From positions 70,309,501 to 70,373,500 of the forward strand of contig CP136890.1 of the NCBI GenBank assembly GCA_034359265.1: a stretch of DNA of 64,000 nt, written 5' to 3'. Both the position numbers and the translations under genes were made by a program. Under the pieces are notes generated by a model that was given only the letters and a program-made list of their open reading frames with translations, ran no database searches and was not told the DNA's origin. Positions within the stretch are counted from its first letter, which is position 1. Each line of letters begins with the position of its first letter. This stretch comes from Canna indica. Taxonomy: Eukaryota > Streptophyta > Magnoliopsida > Zingiberales > Cannaceae. Shown here one piece after another: positions 11,473-25,576 of the stretch.

Positions 11473-11550
11473 TTCGAACTCGCGCCAAAATCGTCCACTT
11501 TGGACTCGCATCGGAATCGTCAACTTTGGATTCGTGCCAGAATCGTCTAC
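11473..11550. repeat. Three degenerate copies of a 26-bp leader repeat
   Basis: Three tandem units with the core ACTCGCGCC..AATCGTC. The same repeat exists as nine cleaner copies at 25343-25576 in CACTA-3. Confidence 0.75.
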
Positions 11551-11746
11551 CGTGGACTCGAATCGGCATCAAAACATTTAGAAAATAATCATCCATCCGA
11601 CGAGTTGATATGTTTCACGTACGCATCGACGAGTCGGATATGATTTAGCAAAACCTTAGATCCGTTCGAGGGTTGTATATTCGTGTAAAACAAGTAGATG
11701 ATCTTTTATACAACATACAACCCTGAATTGTCCCTAATTGGACAAT

Positions 11747-11954
11747 TTGGGAATATAGTTATTTGTATTGCACTTAGTTTTTTCTTTTAACTATTAACTC
11801 ATTCTTAAATTTTGGCAATTGTATCTCTGTTCTCCTATACGTGCGCAGATGATATACGTATTCGGAGAACTATAGGGAGATGCTGCCAAAATTTAGAATG
11901 AAGTTAGTAGTTAAAAGAAATACTTAGTGCAATATGAATAACATGAATACCGAA
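11747..11954. repeat. Foldback upstream of the CACTA-1 transposase
   Basis: A long imperfect inverted repeat with arms of roughly 90-100 bp and its centre near 11850. One arm contains TTTTGGCAATTGTATCTCTG and the other the corresponding complement. It is the orthologue of the foldback at 25772-25985 in CACTA-3. Confidence 0.75.
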
Positions 11955-12018
11955 TGGAGTAGGACCATCTCACCTATAAAGACATTGACTGAAGATATTG
12001 TCATTGATTGACATAATC

Positions 12019-14008
12019 ATGTCGGGCGATCAAAGTTGGATGTATCGACGTTTTGATCGTGGAGCTTTAATGAATGAGTTTCGCTTAGGCGTAACTTACT
12101 TCCTAAATTTTGCCTATTCGAATCGAAAATTCGTTAGAGTCGGTGATAAAATCCGATGTCCGTGCCGCATTTGCATGAATGCCGGATTTCTAGATTGGGA
12201 AACTATCACTCTACATCTGTATAGCAAAGGATTTGCACCAAGAACTCGGGACGTCGAGCAATCCTGTCGTTCAGACACATGGTGAATCTTCCTCTGCTGG
12301 TGTTTCTTTATCCAGTCCATCTAATCCGTATAGAACTATGATACTTGATAGTCTTAGGGGTCAATTCCAATTGAATGATAATGTCCATCAACCAATTACT
12401 AAGATGTTAGTGCCACCAGATACTACAGGTGTTTGTGTTACGGAATTACCATTAGAATTACAAACTGCGATAGAGATTGAATTGTCGAATAAAGAATCTG
12501 CAGAATTTTACGAGATGTTGAAAGCTGTCGATGAACCTTTGTTTGAGAATTGTCCTAAATACACTAGGTTTTCGGCAATGACGCAACTCCTGAATATCAA
12601 AGTATTGTAATCTCCCGAATATTCTAAATCCACTAGATTGTAATATCAGCGAAGTTTTGTTTGATCGGATTGCGGGATTGATTAAAGGAATGCTGCCTAC
12701 TAATAACAAGTATGAGCCACCAATTTATAAGACTAAAAAGTATACGCGTGCCAAAATAATTGCATTTTATATTATAAAAAATGCGCAGTTGGATAAATGC
12801 CCTATATGTGAACATCCTCATTATAAGGAGAAGAAATCAGTCCGACAGAAAAATATCTCATTTAAGGTGCTTCGGTATTTTCCATTGATACTAAGGCTTC
12901 AAAGATTATTCATGTCGGAAAAGACGGCCCCCTACATGAGTTGGCATGCAAGAAGTCATGACGATACAATACTGACTCATCCATCCAACAGTGAAGCATG
13001 GAAACATTTGGATAGATGTTATCATTCATTTTCTAGGGATACTAGAAATAATAGATTGGGATTATACACGGATGGTTTTAATCCGTTTGATCATTCTGCA
13101 ACTCTTTATTCAGTTTGGCCAGTACTGCTAACGATTTATAATTTGCCGCCGTCAATGAGTATGAAAGATACATTTATTTATCATTCGATGATTATTCCGG
13201 GTCCTAAGGGTCCGTGAAAAGAAATTGACGTATTTCTCAGACCCCTAATAGATGAATTGAAAACATTATGGACTGAGGGACCTATCACTTATGATTGTCA
13301 TCGGAAGTAAAACTTCAATTTAAATATCGCGGTCTTGTGGGCAATCAATGATTTTTCGGCCTACGGCATGTTGTCTGGTTGGAGCACTCATGGTCGACTC
13401 ACTTATCCGTATTATATGGAACACTCTAAATCATTCAGTCTTCAGAACGGACGGAAAATCTCATTCTTTGACTATCATCGTCGATTCCTACCGGCTAACC
13501 ATCAGTATTGAAGGAATCATAATAAATTTACTAAGGGCAGAGTCGAAAGGGATGAGCCACCACCGATGATGTCTGGTGAACAAATGTTAGCACATATTTC
13601 AGCACTTCCAGAGATAGTATTTGGTCGGAATGAAAGAGTGTCGGGCTTTGGTCAAACACATAACTGGGTGAAAAAAAGTTTCTTTTGGCAATTGTCGTAT
13701 TGGAGTTCATTACTGATTCGACATAATTTAGACGTCATGCACATTGAGAAAAATATGTTTGGTAATATTTTTAACACTTTGATGGATGTTCCCAGGAAAA
13801 CTAAAGATAATATCAAGGCCCGACATGATTTGAAAATACTTTGTAAGAGGGGGGAGTTAGAGTTACAAGAGGTCAACGGACGATATCTGAAGCCGAAGGC
13901 CCCGTATGTGTTGAATAAACAATAGATGAAAGATGTTTGTCAATGGATCAAAGAATTTAGATTACCTGATGGATATGCCTTAAACTTATCTCGATGTGTG
14001 AACGTCGA
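12019..14008 (+). pseudogene. CACTA-1 TNP2-type transposase, 5' two thirds
   Basis: ATG at 12019 (MSGDQSWMYRRFDRGALMNE) opens the transposase-associated domain (CPCRICMNAGFLD), followed by the TNP2 core (LYTDGFNPFDHSATLYSVWP, then MHIEKNMFGNIFNTLMD). Against the homologous CACTA-3 gene it carries a deletion of about 35 nt near 12240, another of about 30 nt near 12745, and in-frame stops near 13215, 13308 and 13923, so it cannot make a transposase. It stops abruptly at 14008 at a rearrangement junction. Its 3' part is at 37008. Confidence 0.9.
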
Positions 14009-14511
14009 TAGTTGAAAGTGCAACCGAGTTTTGTTTCTTTGAAAACCAAGAGACAAGACTCACTCCTAGGAATCGACAACACCCACTAGTGCTTTTTCTA
14101 TCTACTTTACACCCGGCAAAATCCGCATCCGAAAAACTGATTAAGTCGAAAGATGCATTACATGGATACCATAGTCCTAATTCAACCACTACAACACAAA
14201 TTATCTATTGAGGTTGTGTTATATGCCTCTATAAGTCAATTATTTGTCCCTAAAAGCTTTAGAGTCAAATAAATTAAGTGACTCTATTACTACCGTTTTT
14301 ATAGATATTTAGAGGCTAATTTGGAACAAATTTTTATTTGACTCTAAAATACATAAATACAGACAAAAGATATTGACTCTAAAGTAACCAAAAGTATCTA
14401 ATCTAATTGTCTCTATATACTTTTTAGAAGCAGATACAAATCATTCTATATGTCATAAGAGGAGCATTCTTATTAGTCTCTATTTATTTTTTAGAAATAG
14501 ATTTAATTAAC
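14009..14511. repeat. 503-bp duplicate of the Sire-A / CACTA-2 junction (filler)
   Basis: This segment matches 15432-15934 over 503 bp with about a dozen mismatches and no length change. It contains the end of the copia RNase H frame (minus strand, SDADFAGCKVDRKSTSG), the AAC target site and the first 325 bp of CACTA-2 beginning CACTACAACACAA at 14187. It joins CACTA-1 at 14008 to a truncated Sire-A LTR at 14512. The edges show short matches (TAG on the left, TTTAATTAAC on the right). Confidence 0.85.
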
Positions 14512-14665
14512 TATCTTTCTTTTGTATCTCCAAGCAAAGTTCGCCGAAGTTCGCGTGCTTATCGCAATCTCAACCTGAACTCAAAATTTCACACATATAT
14601 TAAATACTTGTTTGTTATCATCAAAATGAAGATCGAAGCCTCAGGGGGGAACCCTTAAACCAACA
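14512..14665 (-). mobile_element. Sire-A 3' LTR, truncated
   Basis: On the minus strand it starts TGTTGGTTTAAGGG at 14665 and matches the first about 150 bp of the 5' LTR at 37007-36850 (ATTTTGATGATAACAAACAA, then the AACTTCGCCGAAG region). The remaining about 1.1 kb is missing and replaced by the filler at 14009-14511. Confidence 0.85.
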
Positions 14666-14690
14666 ATCTCCCTCTTTTTGATGATGACAA
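14666..14690 (-). promoter_or_regulatory. Polypurine tract of Sire-A
   Basis: The minus strand reads CATCATCAAAAAGAGGGAGA directly before the 3' LTR start, the expected plus-strand primer site of an LTR retrotransposon. Confidence 0.75.
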
Positions 14691-15372
14691 ACATAACATG
14701 GAATTTAAAGAAACGTTAAGTATTATTTGTGAGTTTCAGTTAAGGCATACACAACTTAACATATGCTCTCCCTATCAATGTGCATATCTTGCTTGCAACT
14801 CTCCCTATCTATATGCATCATAAAACAAACGTGACCTCTTTTTTTTTTCTTTCTCTCCCTTTTGACATCAATCAAAAAGGGCAAGAGCTAAGGTACAATT
14901 AATGAGTTCCATCATTAAAACCAAGAAAGTCATAAAATCGAGTATCATCTACAACTATAGTTCTTCCTATTAATATAAGCCTATAGAAGACAAACATCAA
15001 TAAGTTGCAAAGCCCCATTACAAGACAATACATAAGTGTGATGATACCATATGAAATGCAATTTTTTTAAAAACATATATGTTTTTAATATTGTTAACCA
15101 CTAGGAAAAACACAAATTCCTAATTGCATTCTCAGGTTTGTAAAGCTTTCCTCACTCAAGGGTTTTGTAAATATATTTGCAAGTTGTTTGTCGGTGGATA
15201 TGAATTCCACATATATATTTGCCTTAGCCACATTATCCGTAAGAAAATGGTGCCTTAGATCAATATGTTGAGTCCTAGAGTGTAAAACAAGATTTTTTGT
15301 TAAATTAATTGCGCTAGTGTTATCACAATGTATAGGTATACAAGAATACTTAAGTCCATAATCTAAAAGGGT
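14691..15372 (-). other. Sire-A 3' non-coding region
   Basis: Sequence between the RNase H tail and the PPT, AT-rich. The minus strand still resembles the end of copia RNase H in parts (about 15130-15370), but stops prevent a frame. No env-like ORF is present, unlike in the element at 40484-49334. Confidence 0.5.
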
Positions 15373-15606
15373 TTATTTCTTCCAAAGGACTTGTGCACAA
15401 CAACTAGACGCGGCGATGTATTCCGCTTCGGTAGTTGAAAGTGCAACCGAGTTTTGTTTCTTTGAAAACCAAGAGACAAAACTCACTCCTAGGAATCGAC
15501 AACACCCACTAGTGCTTTTTCTATCTACTTTACACCCGGCAAAATCCGCATCCGAAAAACTGATTAAGTCGAAAGATGCATTACATGGATACCATAGTCC
15601 TAATTC
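15373..15606 (-). pseudogene. Sire-A RNase H, C-terminal piece
   Basis: The minus frame reads from VELGLWYPCNASFDLISFSD through DADFAGCKVDRKSTSG, SWFSKKQNSVALSTTEAEY and AASSCCAQVLW. This is the copia RNase H core, with the first acidic residue in SDADFAG and the later one in TEAEY. Its N-terminal continuation is at 32846 on the other side of CACTA-2 (ending YLKGM). Joined across the AAC target duplication the two halves would be collinear, which shows that CACTA-2 landed inside this domain. Confidence 0.9.
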
Positions 15607-15987
15607 AACCACTACAACACAAATTACCTATTAAGGTTGTGTTATATGCCTCTATAAGTCAATTATTTGTCCCTAAAAGCTTTAGAGTCAAATAAATTAA
15701 GTGACTCTATTACTGCTGTTTCTATAGATATTTAGAGGCTAATTTGGAATAAATTTTTATTTGACACTAAAATACATAAATAGAGACAAAAGATATTGAC
15801 TCTAAAGTAACCAAAAGTATCTAATCTAATTGTATCTATATACTTTTTAGAAGCAGATACAAATCATTTTATATGTCATAAGAGGAGCATTCTTATTAGT
15901 CTCTATTTATTTTTTAGAAATAGATTTAATTAACCAAAAGCATCTAATCTACTTGTCCCAATATACTTTTTAGAAACAGATACAAAC

Positions 15988-18254
15988 TGTTACGCCCCGC
16001 CTAAGTTTATCCCTAAAATAGGAACCTCACCTAGGAAGAGCGCGACCTACAAGTAAACCACAAAAATACACCAGAATATCTCAACAGGAACAACTGAAAT
16101 CATCATTTCAACTAAGAGTTCTCTACATAATGTTCAACATCAATCTAAAAACACTAAGAAAATATCTAAGCAGCGGATGACGCCTCCTCCTCTAGGACTC
16201 TAGCTACCCAACTTTGACTACCAACATACCTGCAAATTTGAGGCAACAACAAACAACATCAGCGGAAAACTGAGTAGGCGAATCAATATGCCAACAATAA
16301 GGACAACAATCTTGATGTGATGATACTGTCAAATGCAACAATAAATGATTCTGCAATAAAATGCAACATGTCAACAACAACAAGACACCTATTCACCTAT
16401 CAACTATTGCAACTCATACCAATCAAGAGCGTAGTGGACAATTGGGTTTCCTTCGCACTCTCGCACCTCGAGAGTTGCACCTCAAACCCGCTCCAGCTAG
16501 AGATGCGACTATCTAAAAGATAGCCCGCCGACGTCTAACACCTCGACGTTGCACACGAGCCCGCCAACGTCTAGCAGCGCGACGCCGCACCTCATGTGGA
16601 AATTTTGTGATTACCGGTGTCACCGCCCATACTTCTCGAGCAATAAATCAACTGTGTCCAGGCTTGCGCCCACAACATTTATAATGCAGTATGTCATCAA
16701 CATCTGACCTACGAAACTAACAACAATAACTCATACAACAATAAGCAGCTTATAGCTAGACCTCACCACATGACACACCACAACTGATATACAATGCTAA
16801 CAATAATAAATGCTACAACAACTATCAACTAAAGATGTAACCAGAATAATTCATGTTACCAAGTACAACTTATGACAACACTAACAGTGTGCACAATGTC
16901 TAGCATGATATCATACTCAATAATTATCAATGAATAATAGCTAATCAGACTCATGCAATTATCAACATCGCATGTTCAACAACATAGTGCAACAGGAGAT
17001 CAATGGATTTTAGAAGCAAACCAAGCAAATAAAGGCAAGGGGTAAAATCGTCAATTTACCAATTCAACATTCATCGGCTATAACAGGAGTCAACTCGCAC
17101 CCAATACAACTATCTATACTCTAAATCACCACCTAACATAAAATACCACTATTCTATATTATTTAATTATTTATCAACTAAATTAATAACTCGCATCTAC
17201 CAAATAACACTGAAACATAGAAAAGACCTACCAGATGACCTCTGATCAGAAATATGACACCGTCATCACGTTCAAAATGCAAAAACCTACAATTTTGGTA
17301 TTCACCTCAACTCGATCCGACGATTCTACGATCAACTACAAAAATACCCTAATATTCTACCAATTAACCTCATTTCATGCAATACAACTCTCTTCTTAAA
17401 ACACCTACATATTAAATCAATTAAACCCCTCCTTTCCCAATTGTCTCCTACCCGACGCCCACCCGAGCACCGCTCCCCCTGCTTCGCTCGGACCCACACC
17501 GGTCGCCCTCTCGGCCGACGGCAACCACCCCCGCCGACCTCGTCGGCCTCTCCCCCGACGTTGGCGGGTACCAACTCATGATCGGGAGGCCACGTCGGCC
17601 TCTCCACTCAGGTCCACACCGGGCAGCCCTCCCGTCCACCGGCGACCACCCGCCGCCTACCCTCCGGCATTCCCTGCAGCCTCCGGCGCCGACAAACCAC
17701 CTTGTCATGTCTGAGAGGCCACGACGGCCTCCCCTGTAGCAGCAGCGGCTGCTGCCATGATGTGGGCAGCAGCGGCTGCTGCCATGATGCGGGCAGCAGC
17801 GATCGCTGCCCTATCTTCGTCCAACATCGCAGATAGCAACACGGCTTCCGCGACTGCCGCATCCCCTGCAGCCCACTCCCGACTCCTCCCTCCTTCCCTC
17901 ATCCGACATCTTGCCGATACTACCTCCTCCAACCCCTCCGCTGCCGCCGATGAACGAAAGAATGGAAACTATGATAACAACGGAGACGAAAACAACCAGG
18001 AAGAAGAGAAGAAGAAAACTCCTACCGCAAAACTCCTCCAAACTCCGATCTTCACTGGAGTGTTCTCACTGCCGACGCCTCACTACTGCCGCTGCAATTT
18101 CCGATCTGCCGCCGCTGCTGCTATAATAATCGAGAGAGGGGAGAGATGGATTAAAGAGGGATTAGGTCTAAATATAAGATTAGGCTCTTTAGCAAAAAGG
18201 CCCCCCTCCAAAAAGATATTTACAAAAATATCCTCAATTTTCTAGGTCATAACA
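15988..18254 (-). mobile_element. Solo Ty3/gypsy LTR with CAAAC target duplication
   Basis: Bounded by TGTTACGCC at 15988 and CATAACA ending at 18254, with perfect 5-bp repeats CAAAC at 15983-15987 and 18255-18259. The interrupted CACTA-2 subterminal sequence (GATACAAAC, then ACTTCCATATG) resumes exactly. Orientation is taken from the end reading CTTAGGCGGGGCGTAACA on the minus strand, which resembles the 3' end of Del/Tekay-type chromovirus LTRs. The GC-rich frames at 17332-18245 lie in its transcribed leader part and are not genes. Confidence 0.85.
17740..17793. repeat. Tandem 27-bp repeat (2 full copies plus a partial third)
   Basis: CAGCAGCGGCTGCTGCCATG followed by seven more bases occurs twice head to tail, differing at one base, with a partial third copy to about 17810. 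Each unit holds the short palindrome GCAGCAGCGGCTGCTGC. It lies inside the gypsy solo LTR. Confidence 0.85.
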
Positions 18255-18259
18255 CAAAC

Positions 18260-19430
18260 ACTTCCATATGTTATAGGAGGAGCATTTGTACTAGTCTCTA
18301 TTTACTTTTTAGAAACAAATCTAATTGCCTCAGTGTTCAAGAAGCAAATGCATTAGTCTCTATAGTGTGTATTTAGAGACATATCATTAAGCCTCTTATT
18401 TTAGAATTTAAATAAAAATAATTATTAAAATATCAATAACCTTCAACAAATACTAATAAATACCAATAAGCTGAATTTGAGTTCAAGAGAAAAATTATAC
18501 TAAAGCATTTACCATTAAGATTGTACCATTTAGAGCTGGACCAATTAAGTTTATACCCATGTAGATAATAACAAAACAAGATTATAAACTGTTCATACGG
18601 ATGATGTAAGAACAAAACCTGTAGAATTGATAATAATTTACCATTCACACATTCACACATTCACAATTTACCATTACTGATGTAGAATTCATAATAACAG
18701 GAACTTGATTATAAAGTGTTCATGCGGATGATGTAATTGTATTTATGAAAAAAATACAAGCTTTATTAGCTAATAATATATAGCTCATATTGTGTAATTA
18801 CATTTATGAAAACAAAATTAGATAGATGGATCTATTTATCAGTTAATATTTTTTCTTCTTATCTTGAAAGCAATATTCCTCCAAAAATTCGTATTTGCTG
18901 CATTTGACTTCGTATTTGCTGCATTTGATTTTTTAACCTGCATAAAGAACAAAAATTGATGTCATATAATAGACTACAATCTTCCGATCTCTTGTAATTA
19001 ATTACTGCAATGTTGTGGCAACTCTGATTCTTTCTCTATGGTTCATAAATTTGTTTTGCTCTCCTTTATGATTAGCTGGTTTTGATCAAAGCTGGCTTGG
19101 GCAGTAAGGAAAGTATGCCACTCTATAAAGGTAGTGAAGCTTGCAACAAGCTGGAGATGAGACATGATGAATGGAAGAGAGAGAGAGAGTGTGTGTGTCT
19201 GGAAAAGAAGAGATAAATAATGTTATGTAAAAACTTTTACAGTTTCACTTCAAGAAAAAAGCATCATACCTGATTGCATAAAAAAAATGATAATGTCCTA
19301 CACATTGCATAAAAAAATAAATCATCACGCTAGAAAAACTCAGATTATCTCAAAAATAAAAGGAAAGAAATAATACCCAAAATTTTTGAAATATGCTATT
19401 TAATTGTAGTAAATGAGATATCATGGGACG
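18260..19430. other. CACTA-2 3' region, no gene
   Basis: AT-rich sequence downstream of the CACTA-2 transposase. It contains subterminal-type motifs up to about 18400, a 21-bp tandem duplication at 18888-18929 (unit TTCGTATTTGCTGCATTTGA plus one base) and a short GA/GT microsatellite at 19178-19199. I see no convincing second CACTA gene. Confidence 0.55.
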
Positions 19431-19433
19431 TCA

Positions 19434-22400
19434 TCAGTCGAGGTAAGTATCATCCCCATCATAATCTTCGTCGGTTTGCTCACCCATGACAGTACTTAAC
19501 GCTTCATCTATAACTACCCCATTAATGTCAGTCCTAATCCAAGCGACATTATCATTGTCGCTCTGCAAAATATTGTCAAAAACTCCACTAATGTGTGCTT
19601 CACTTTCTAGAATTGGATCTTCATTATCTCCTAATACTTCGTCCTTCATATTATAATAATCCCTTGGTACTGTTTTTAACATAACATGTCAACCTTCATC
19701 TGTGGGATCTTCGACGTAAAATACTTGTTCCACTTGAGATGCCATTATAAATGGTTCATCGTCCCTCATTCTCTTGGAAAAATTTACTAATGTAAACCCA
19801 AGTTCATCATGTTTTAATCCTTTGCCATTGGACACCCAATCACATCCGAACAACACAATCTTTTTATCCACCCAATAATCAACCTCAATAATATCTTGTA
19901 TGAGACCGTAATAGTTAACATCACCATCAATGGGATTCTTATCCATTGCACTAGCAAAGCTTTGTGTTATTGTTGTTACCATTACGCCACTATTTTGTCG
20001 CGTTCTTCTTTCTTGAAGATTTTTGGTGTGAAATATATAACCATTTATTAAGAAACCTTGAAACCTTCTGGCAACATTGTTTGGAAAAAAGGATAGAACT
20101 TTTAAGTCCTCATCAATAGCAAATTCATGAGCATTATCTTCCTGGTAAACCTACAAATTAAATATATTGCTGAATTGCTTTTTCTATAAGAACAAAAAAT
20201 TCTTAATATTAATCCCAACATGAATAAATCTTTGGGGGATAACTTACTTCTTCTGCAAACCAACTAGGAAATTTTTCATTATGTTTATTTTTGATGAAAC
20301 GAGGATATAGGCACTTCATTAGAGAAAGATGTCTCCTACAAATAATAGTTCAGTAAGTTGCAAAAATGATTCATTCCATAAATACTAGAAGAAACTGTCG
20401 GGTCAGCCCCACATTCATCATCATTCCTCGCTCGACGATTAAGTTTTGTCTCAATAGTATCAAAATATCCCGAGCAAAATGTTGCGCACTCTTCAGCTAT
20501 GTACCCCTCAGCTATAGATCCTTCCGATTGACTTCTATTTTGCACGTAGCTCTTCAAAGTAAGTAAGAACCTACAAATTTATTTTAATTATTTTTAAATA
20601 AAAGTGAGGACTTATGTGGTCTACAAAAGAAAATCAAATAACTTATATGTACCTTTCAACAAAATACATCCAACGATATTGGACTGGCCCGCCCATTTTC
20701 ACTTATGCTGCTAAATGTATAACCAAATGAAGCATCATGTCAAAAAATGATAGGGGAAAATTTGTTCCAACTGGCAGAGTGTCAATGCAACTCTTCTTTC
20801 CAATTGATCAAGGTCCTGTACCCGACAAACTTTTGAACATAACTGCCTGAAGAATGAACTTAACTCAAGTATGGGAATACTGATTTCCTTCGGCAACTCT
20901 TTTCTGATCGCTAATGGGACCAATTGATGCATTAGAATATAACAATCGTGACTTTTCAGTCCAGAGATTTTGAGTTGCTTCATATCTACACATCTTGATA
21001 TGTTAGCAGCATAGCCATCTGGAACCTTAACCCTTTTTAGTATCCTGAATATAATTTTCTTTTGATCCTTATCCAATGTGAACCTTGTTGGGGGGATATA
21101 AGTCCTGTGATGGCTTTGCTCGATTGGATGAAGCTCTTGCCTTATACCCATCTGTTGCAAGTCCCGACGTGCCTTAAGATTATCTTTTGACTTGATGCCA
21201 ATATTTAATAAGGTCCCAAGTATGTTGTCACAAACATTTTTCTCGATATGCATAATATCAAGATTGTGACGCAAAAGATTATCTTTCCAGTATGGCAACT
21301 AAAAAAAAATGCTTCTCTTCTTCCAACCATGCGGCAGCGGCAATTTTGTTGACTTTTTGCCATATGTAATATCATGTCCTTCTAATTCATTCAAAACTTC
21401 TGACCCAGAAAGTGGTCTGGGCGCAACCCTGAAGTCTTGATTATTGTCAAAAGATCTTTTTTGGCACCGAAACACATGGCCATGTGGCAAGAAACGTCGG
21501 TGACCCATATAACAAAATTTTCTACCATGAGTCAATATACTTATGACAATAAGGACATGCAAATTGACCTTTAGTACTCTAGCCTGACAGATTAGCATAG
21601 CCAGAAAAATCACTTATAGTCCATAGAACCGTAGCCCGCATATTAAAATTCTCCTTTTTAGACACATCATAAGTTTCCACACCATTCTCCCAAATATCTT
21701 TCAATTCCTCAATTAGGGGTTGGAGATAGATGTCAATATCATTTCCTGGGGCTGAAGGTCCAGGAATCAGCAATGTCAGAAACATATAAGATTGTTTCAT
21801 GCACATCAATGGCGGTAGATTATACGGTGTTAAGACAACCGGCCATGTACTATGTGCAACACTTAATGTCCTGAATGGGTTAAATCCATCAGCAGCTAAG
21901 CCGAGCCTAACATTACGAGGATCTGACGCAAAATGACCATTTAGATGATGGAAATTCTTCCAAGCCGGAGAGTCTGCTCGATGCCTTAGAAGTGTATCTT
22001 TAGTGCGGGACTCCTCATGCCACCTCATGAAGGATGCAGTTTTAGATGACATAAACAACCGCTGAAGTCGTTGTTTAAGTGGAAAATAGTGCAAGACTTT
22101 TTGCGACACATTTTGAGATTTTGACTTCGACGTCTTTTTTTGACCATCTAAGTTCTTTTTCCATCTCGATTCACCACAAATGCAGCATTCAGAGTCATCG
22201 GCATGGTATTTCCAATATAACATACAATCGTTGGGACAAGCATCAATTTTCTCATAACTAAGGCCCAACTCTCTAATGTACTTCTTGGTTTCATAATAAG
22301 AATTTGGCAATGTATCACCTTCTGGATGTACTTCTCTCAATAACTCAAGCAACATTGTAAATGATTTATTAGACCACTTACCAACACATTTAATGAGGAA

Positions 22401-22916
22401 TAATTGGATGATGAAGGAAAGCTTCGAATGACTTTGACAACCTGGATAGAGTTCCTTTCCACCATTCTCAATCAACTTATAAAACTTCTGGGCTTCTAAG
22501 TTGGGCTATGTTGTTTGTTCATCAATTTCGTCAGTTGTTTGTTCATCAATTTCCTCAGTTGAGCTATTGAAGTGATTACCCATCATCATGTCATCTAACA
22601 ACTCTTGCATACCACTTCGAGCATCACTATTATTTTGAATGTTAGCATTGGGCGAAGGACTCGGAAAAAATGCACCCTCCCCATGTAGAACCCAATTTGT
22701 GTACCCTCGGATAAATCCATGGCACACCAAATGATCATAGACTTTATCTCGCTCTATCCAATAAAGATTAGCACATTTCTCGCATGGACATAAAATTTTA
22801 TTATTTTGACTCGCTTTAGCAAAGGCAAAATCAAGAAACTGAATGACTCCCATAATAAATTCATTGGTAGCCCTTGATCGATACATCCAACTCTTTTCCA
22901 TAATCACCTTATACAT
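19434..22916 (-). pseudogene. CACTA-2 TNP2-type transposase
   Basis: Minus-strand pieces appear in the order of an En/Spm TNP2 transposase. The transposase-associated domain is at 22880-22680 (SWMYRSRATNEF, CPCEKCANLYW). The TNP2 core is at 22475-21579 (CCICGES, LRLGLAADGFNP-type segment, WPVVLTPYNLPPLMCMK) and 21613-20735 (MHIEKNVCDNILGTLL, then the DUF4218 block SHDCYILMHQLVPLAIRKEL). A probable intron lies at 20652-20571 (GT donor, TTTGTAG acceptor). DUF4218 then continues at 20557-20390. The DUF4216 block (DVNYYGLIQDIIEVDYWVDK, MASQVEQVFYVEDP) is at 19982-19689 and an acidic tail follows to 19434. Stops near 22503, 21299 and 19686 and a frameshift near 21600 disable it. It is clearly diverged from the CACTA-1/3 transposase. 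Confidence 0.85.
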
Positions 22917-24607
<1,691 letters not shown>

Positions 24608-24639
24608 AAGCACTACTAGAAACTTGATCTTCAGCAACG

Positions 24640-24925
24640 GCTATCAGCAACGGCCGCTCAAGCCGTTGCTATTTGCAACGGCATTCTTACGGCCGCCCGA
24701 GCCGTTGCAGATATCTGTATCTGCAACGGCGTTCTAACGAAAAACCGAGCCGTTGCGGATTATTTTAATTATCAGCAACGGCTTTCTGACGAAAAGGCGA
24801 GCCGTTGCTGATTGTTTAATCGTCAGCAACGGCTTGCTAACGGATAAGTGAGCCGTTGCTGATGATAACTTATCAGCAACGGCGTTCTAACGGGCGAGTG
24901 AGCCGTTGCTGATAAGTTTATATAG
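24640..24925. repeat. CACTA-3 left subterminal repeat array
   Basis: About five units of roughly 45-60 bp, each made of CAGCAACGGC, a spacer such as GTTCTAACG, and GAGCCGTTGCTGA, so direct and inverted copies alternate. This is the expected binding array for the DNA-binding protein encoded by the element. Confidence 0.9.
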
Positions 24926-25224
24926 GGCACGCTCTCGCGCCCGACCCTTCTTCCTCCCGCTGCTGCCGCCGCCGCTCCTGCCGACGCCTCTCGCCGCTGC
25001 TGCCGACGCCGACGCCTCTCGCCACTGCTGCCGGTATGTTGATCGGCCGGCCGACTCTCACTATGTTTCGGCCGGAGAGGTTAAAATCCGACCGAAACCC
25101 TATTTCTAGGGTTTCGGCCGGCGGCGGTCGGCCTATGGCCGCCGCCGGACCTTCTACAGTGGCCGGACAATGTGTCCGGCCACTGTACGCCGGCGCCGGA
25201 GGGTGGACTCCGGCGCCGGAATTT

Positions 25225-25243
25225 ATATATATATATATATATT
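25225..25243. repeat. (TA)n microsatellite
   Basis: An alternating TA run in the CACTA-3 leader between the GC-rich exon-like part and an AT-rich stretch. Confidence 0.85.
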
Positions 25244-25342
25244 ATTGTTTTGAAATTGTTAATTAATTATTTTATAATTGTTAATTAATTGTTTAGATTA
25301 ATTGTTTAATTTGTTAGATTAATTATTAGGGTTTAGATTAAT

Positions 25343-25576
25343 TTCGGACGCGCGCCGGAATCGTCCACTTCGGACGCGCGCCGGAATCGTCCAATTTGGA
25401 CTCGCGCCGGAATCGTCCACTTCGGACGCGCGCCGGAATCGTCCAATTCGGACTCGCGCCGGAATCGTCCACTTCGGACGCACGCCAGAATTGTCCAATT
25501 CGGACTCGCGCCGGAATCGTCCACTTCGGACGCGCGCCGGAATCGTCCACTTCAGACGCGCGCCGAAATCGTCCAA
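25343..25576. repeat. Nine tandem 26-bp GC-rich repeats in the CACTA-3 leader
   Basis: Nine head-to-tail units, each with the core GCGCCGGAATCGTCCA. Units differ mainly at one internal position (GGACGCGCG versus GGACTCGCG) and at the last base. The array sits between the subterminal repeats and the transposase. Because 26 is not a multiple of three, open frames across it on both strands are periodic and are not proteins. In En/Spm a GC-rich repeated region just downstream of the transcription start acts as a methylation-sensitive control region; the position here is similar. Confidence 0.9.

Noticed and set aside
14187..14511. An apparent second left end of CACTA-2
   Set aside because: It is part of the 503-bp duplicated filler together with copia RNase H sequence. 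No transposon body follows.
17332..18245. GC-rich open frames with Ala, Arg and Gly runs on both strands
   Set aside because: They lie wholly within the gypsy solo LTR bounded by CAAAC duplications. Composition and simple repeats explain the absence of stops.
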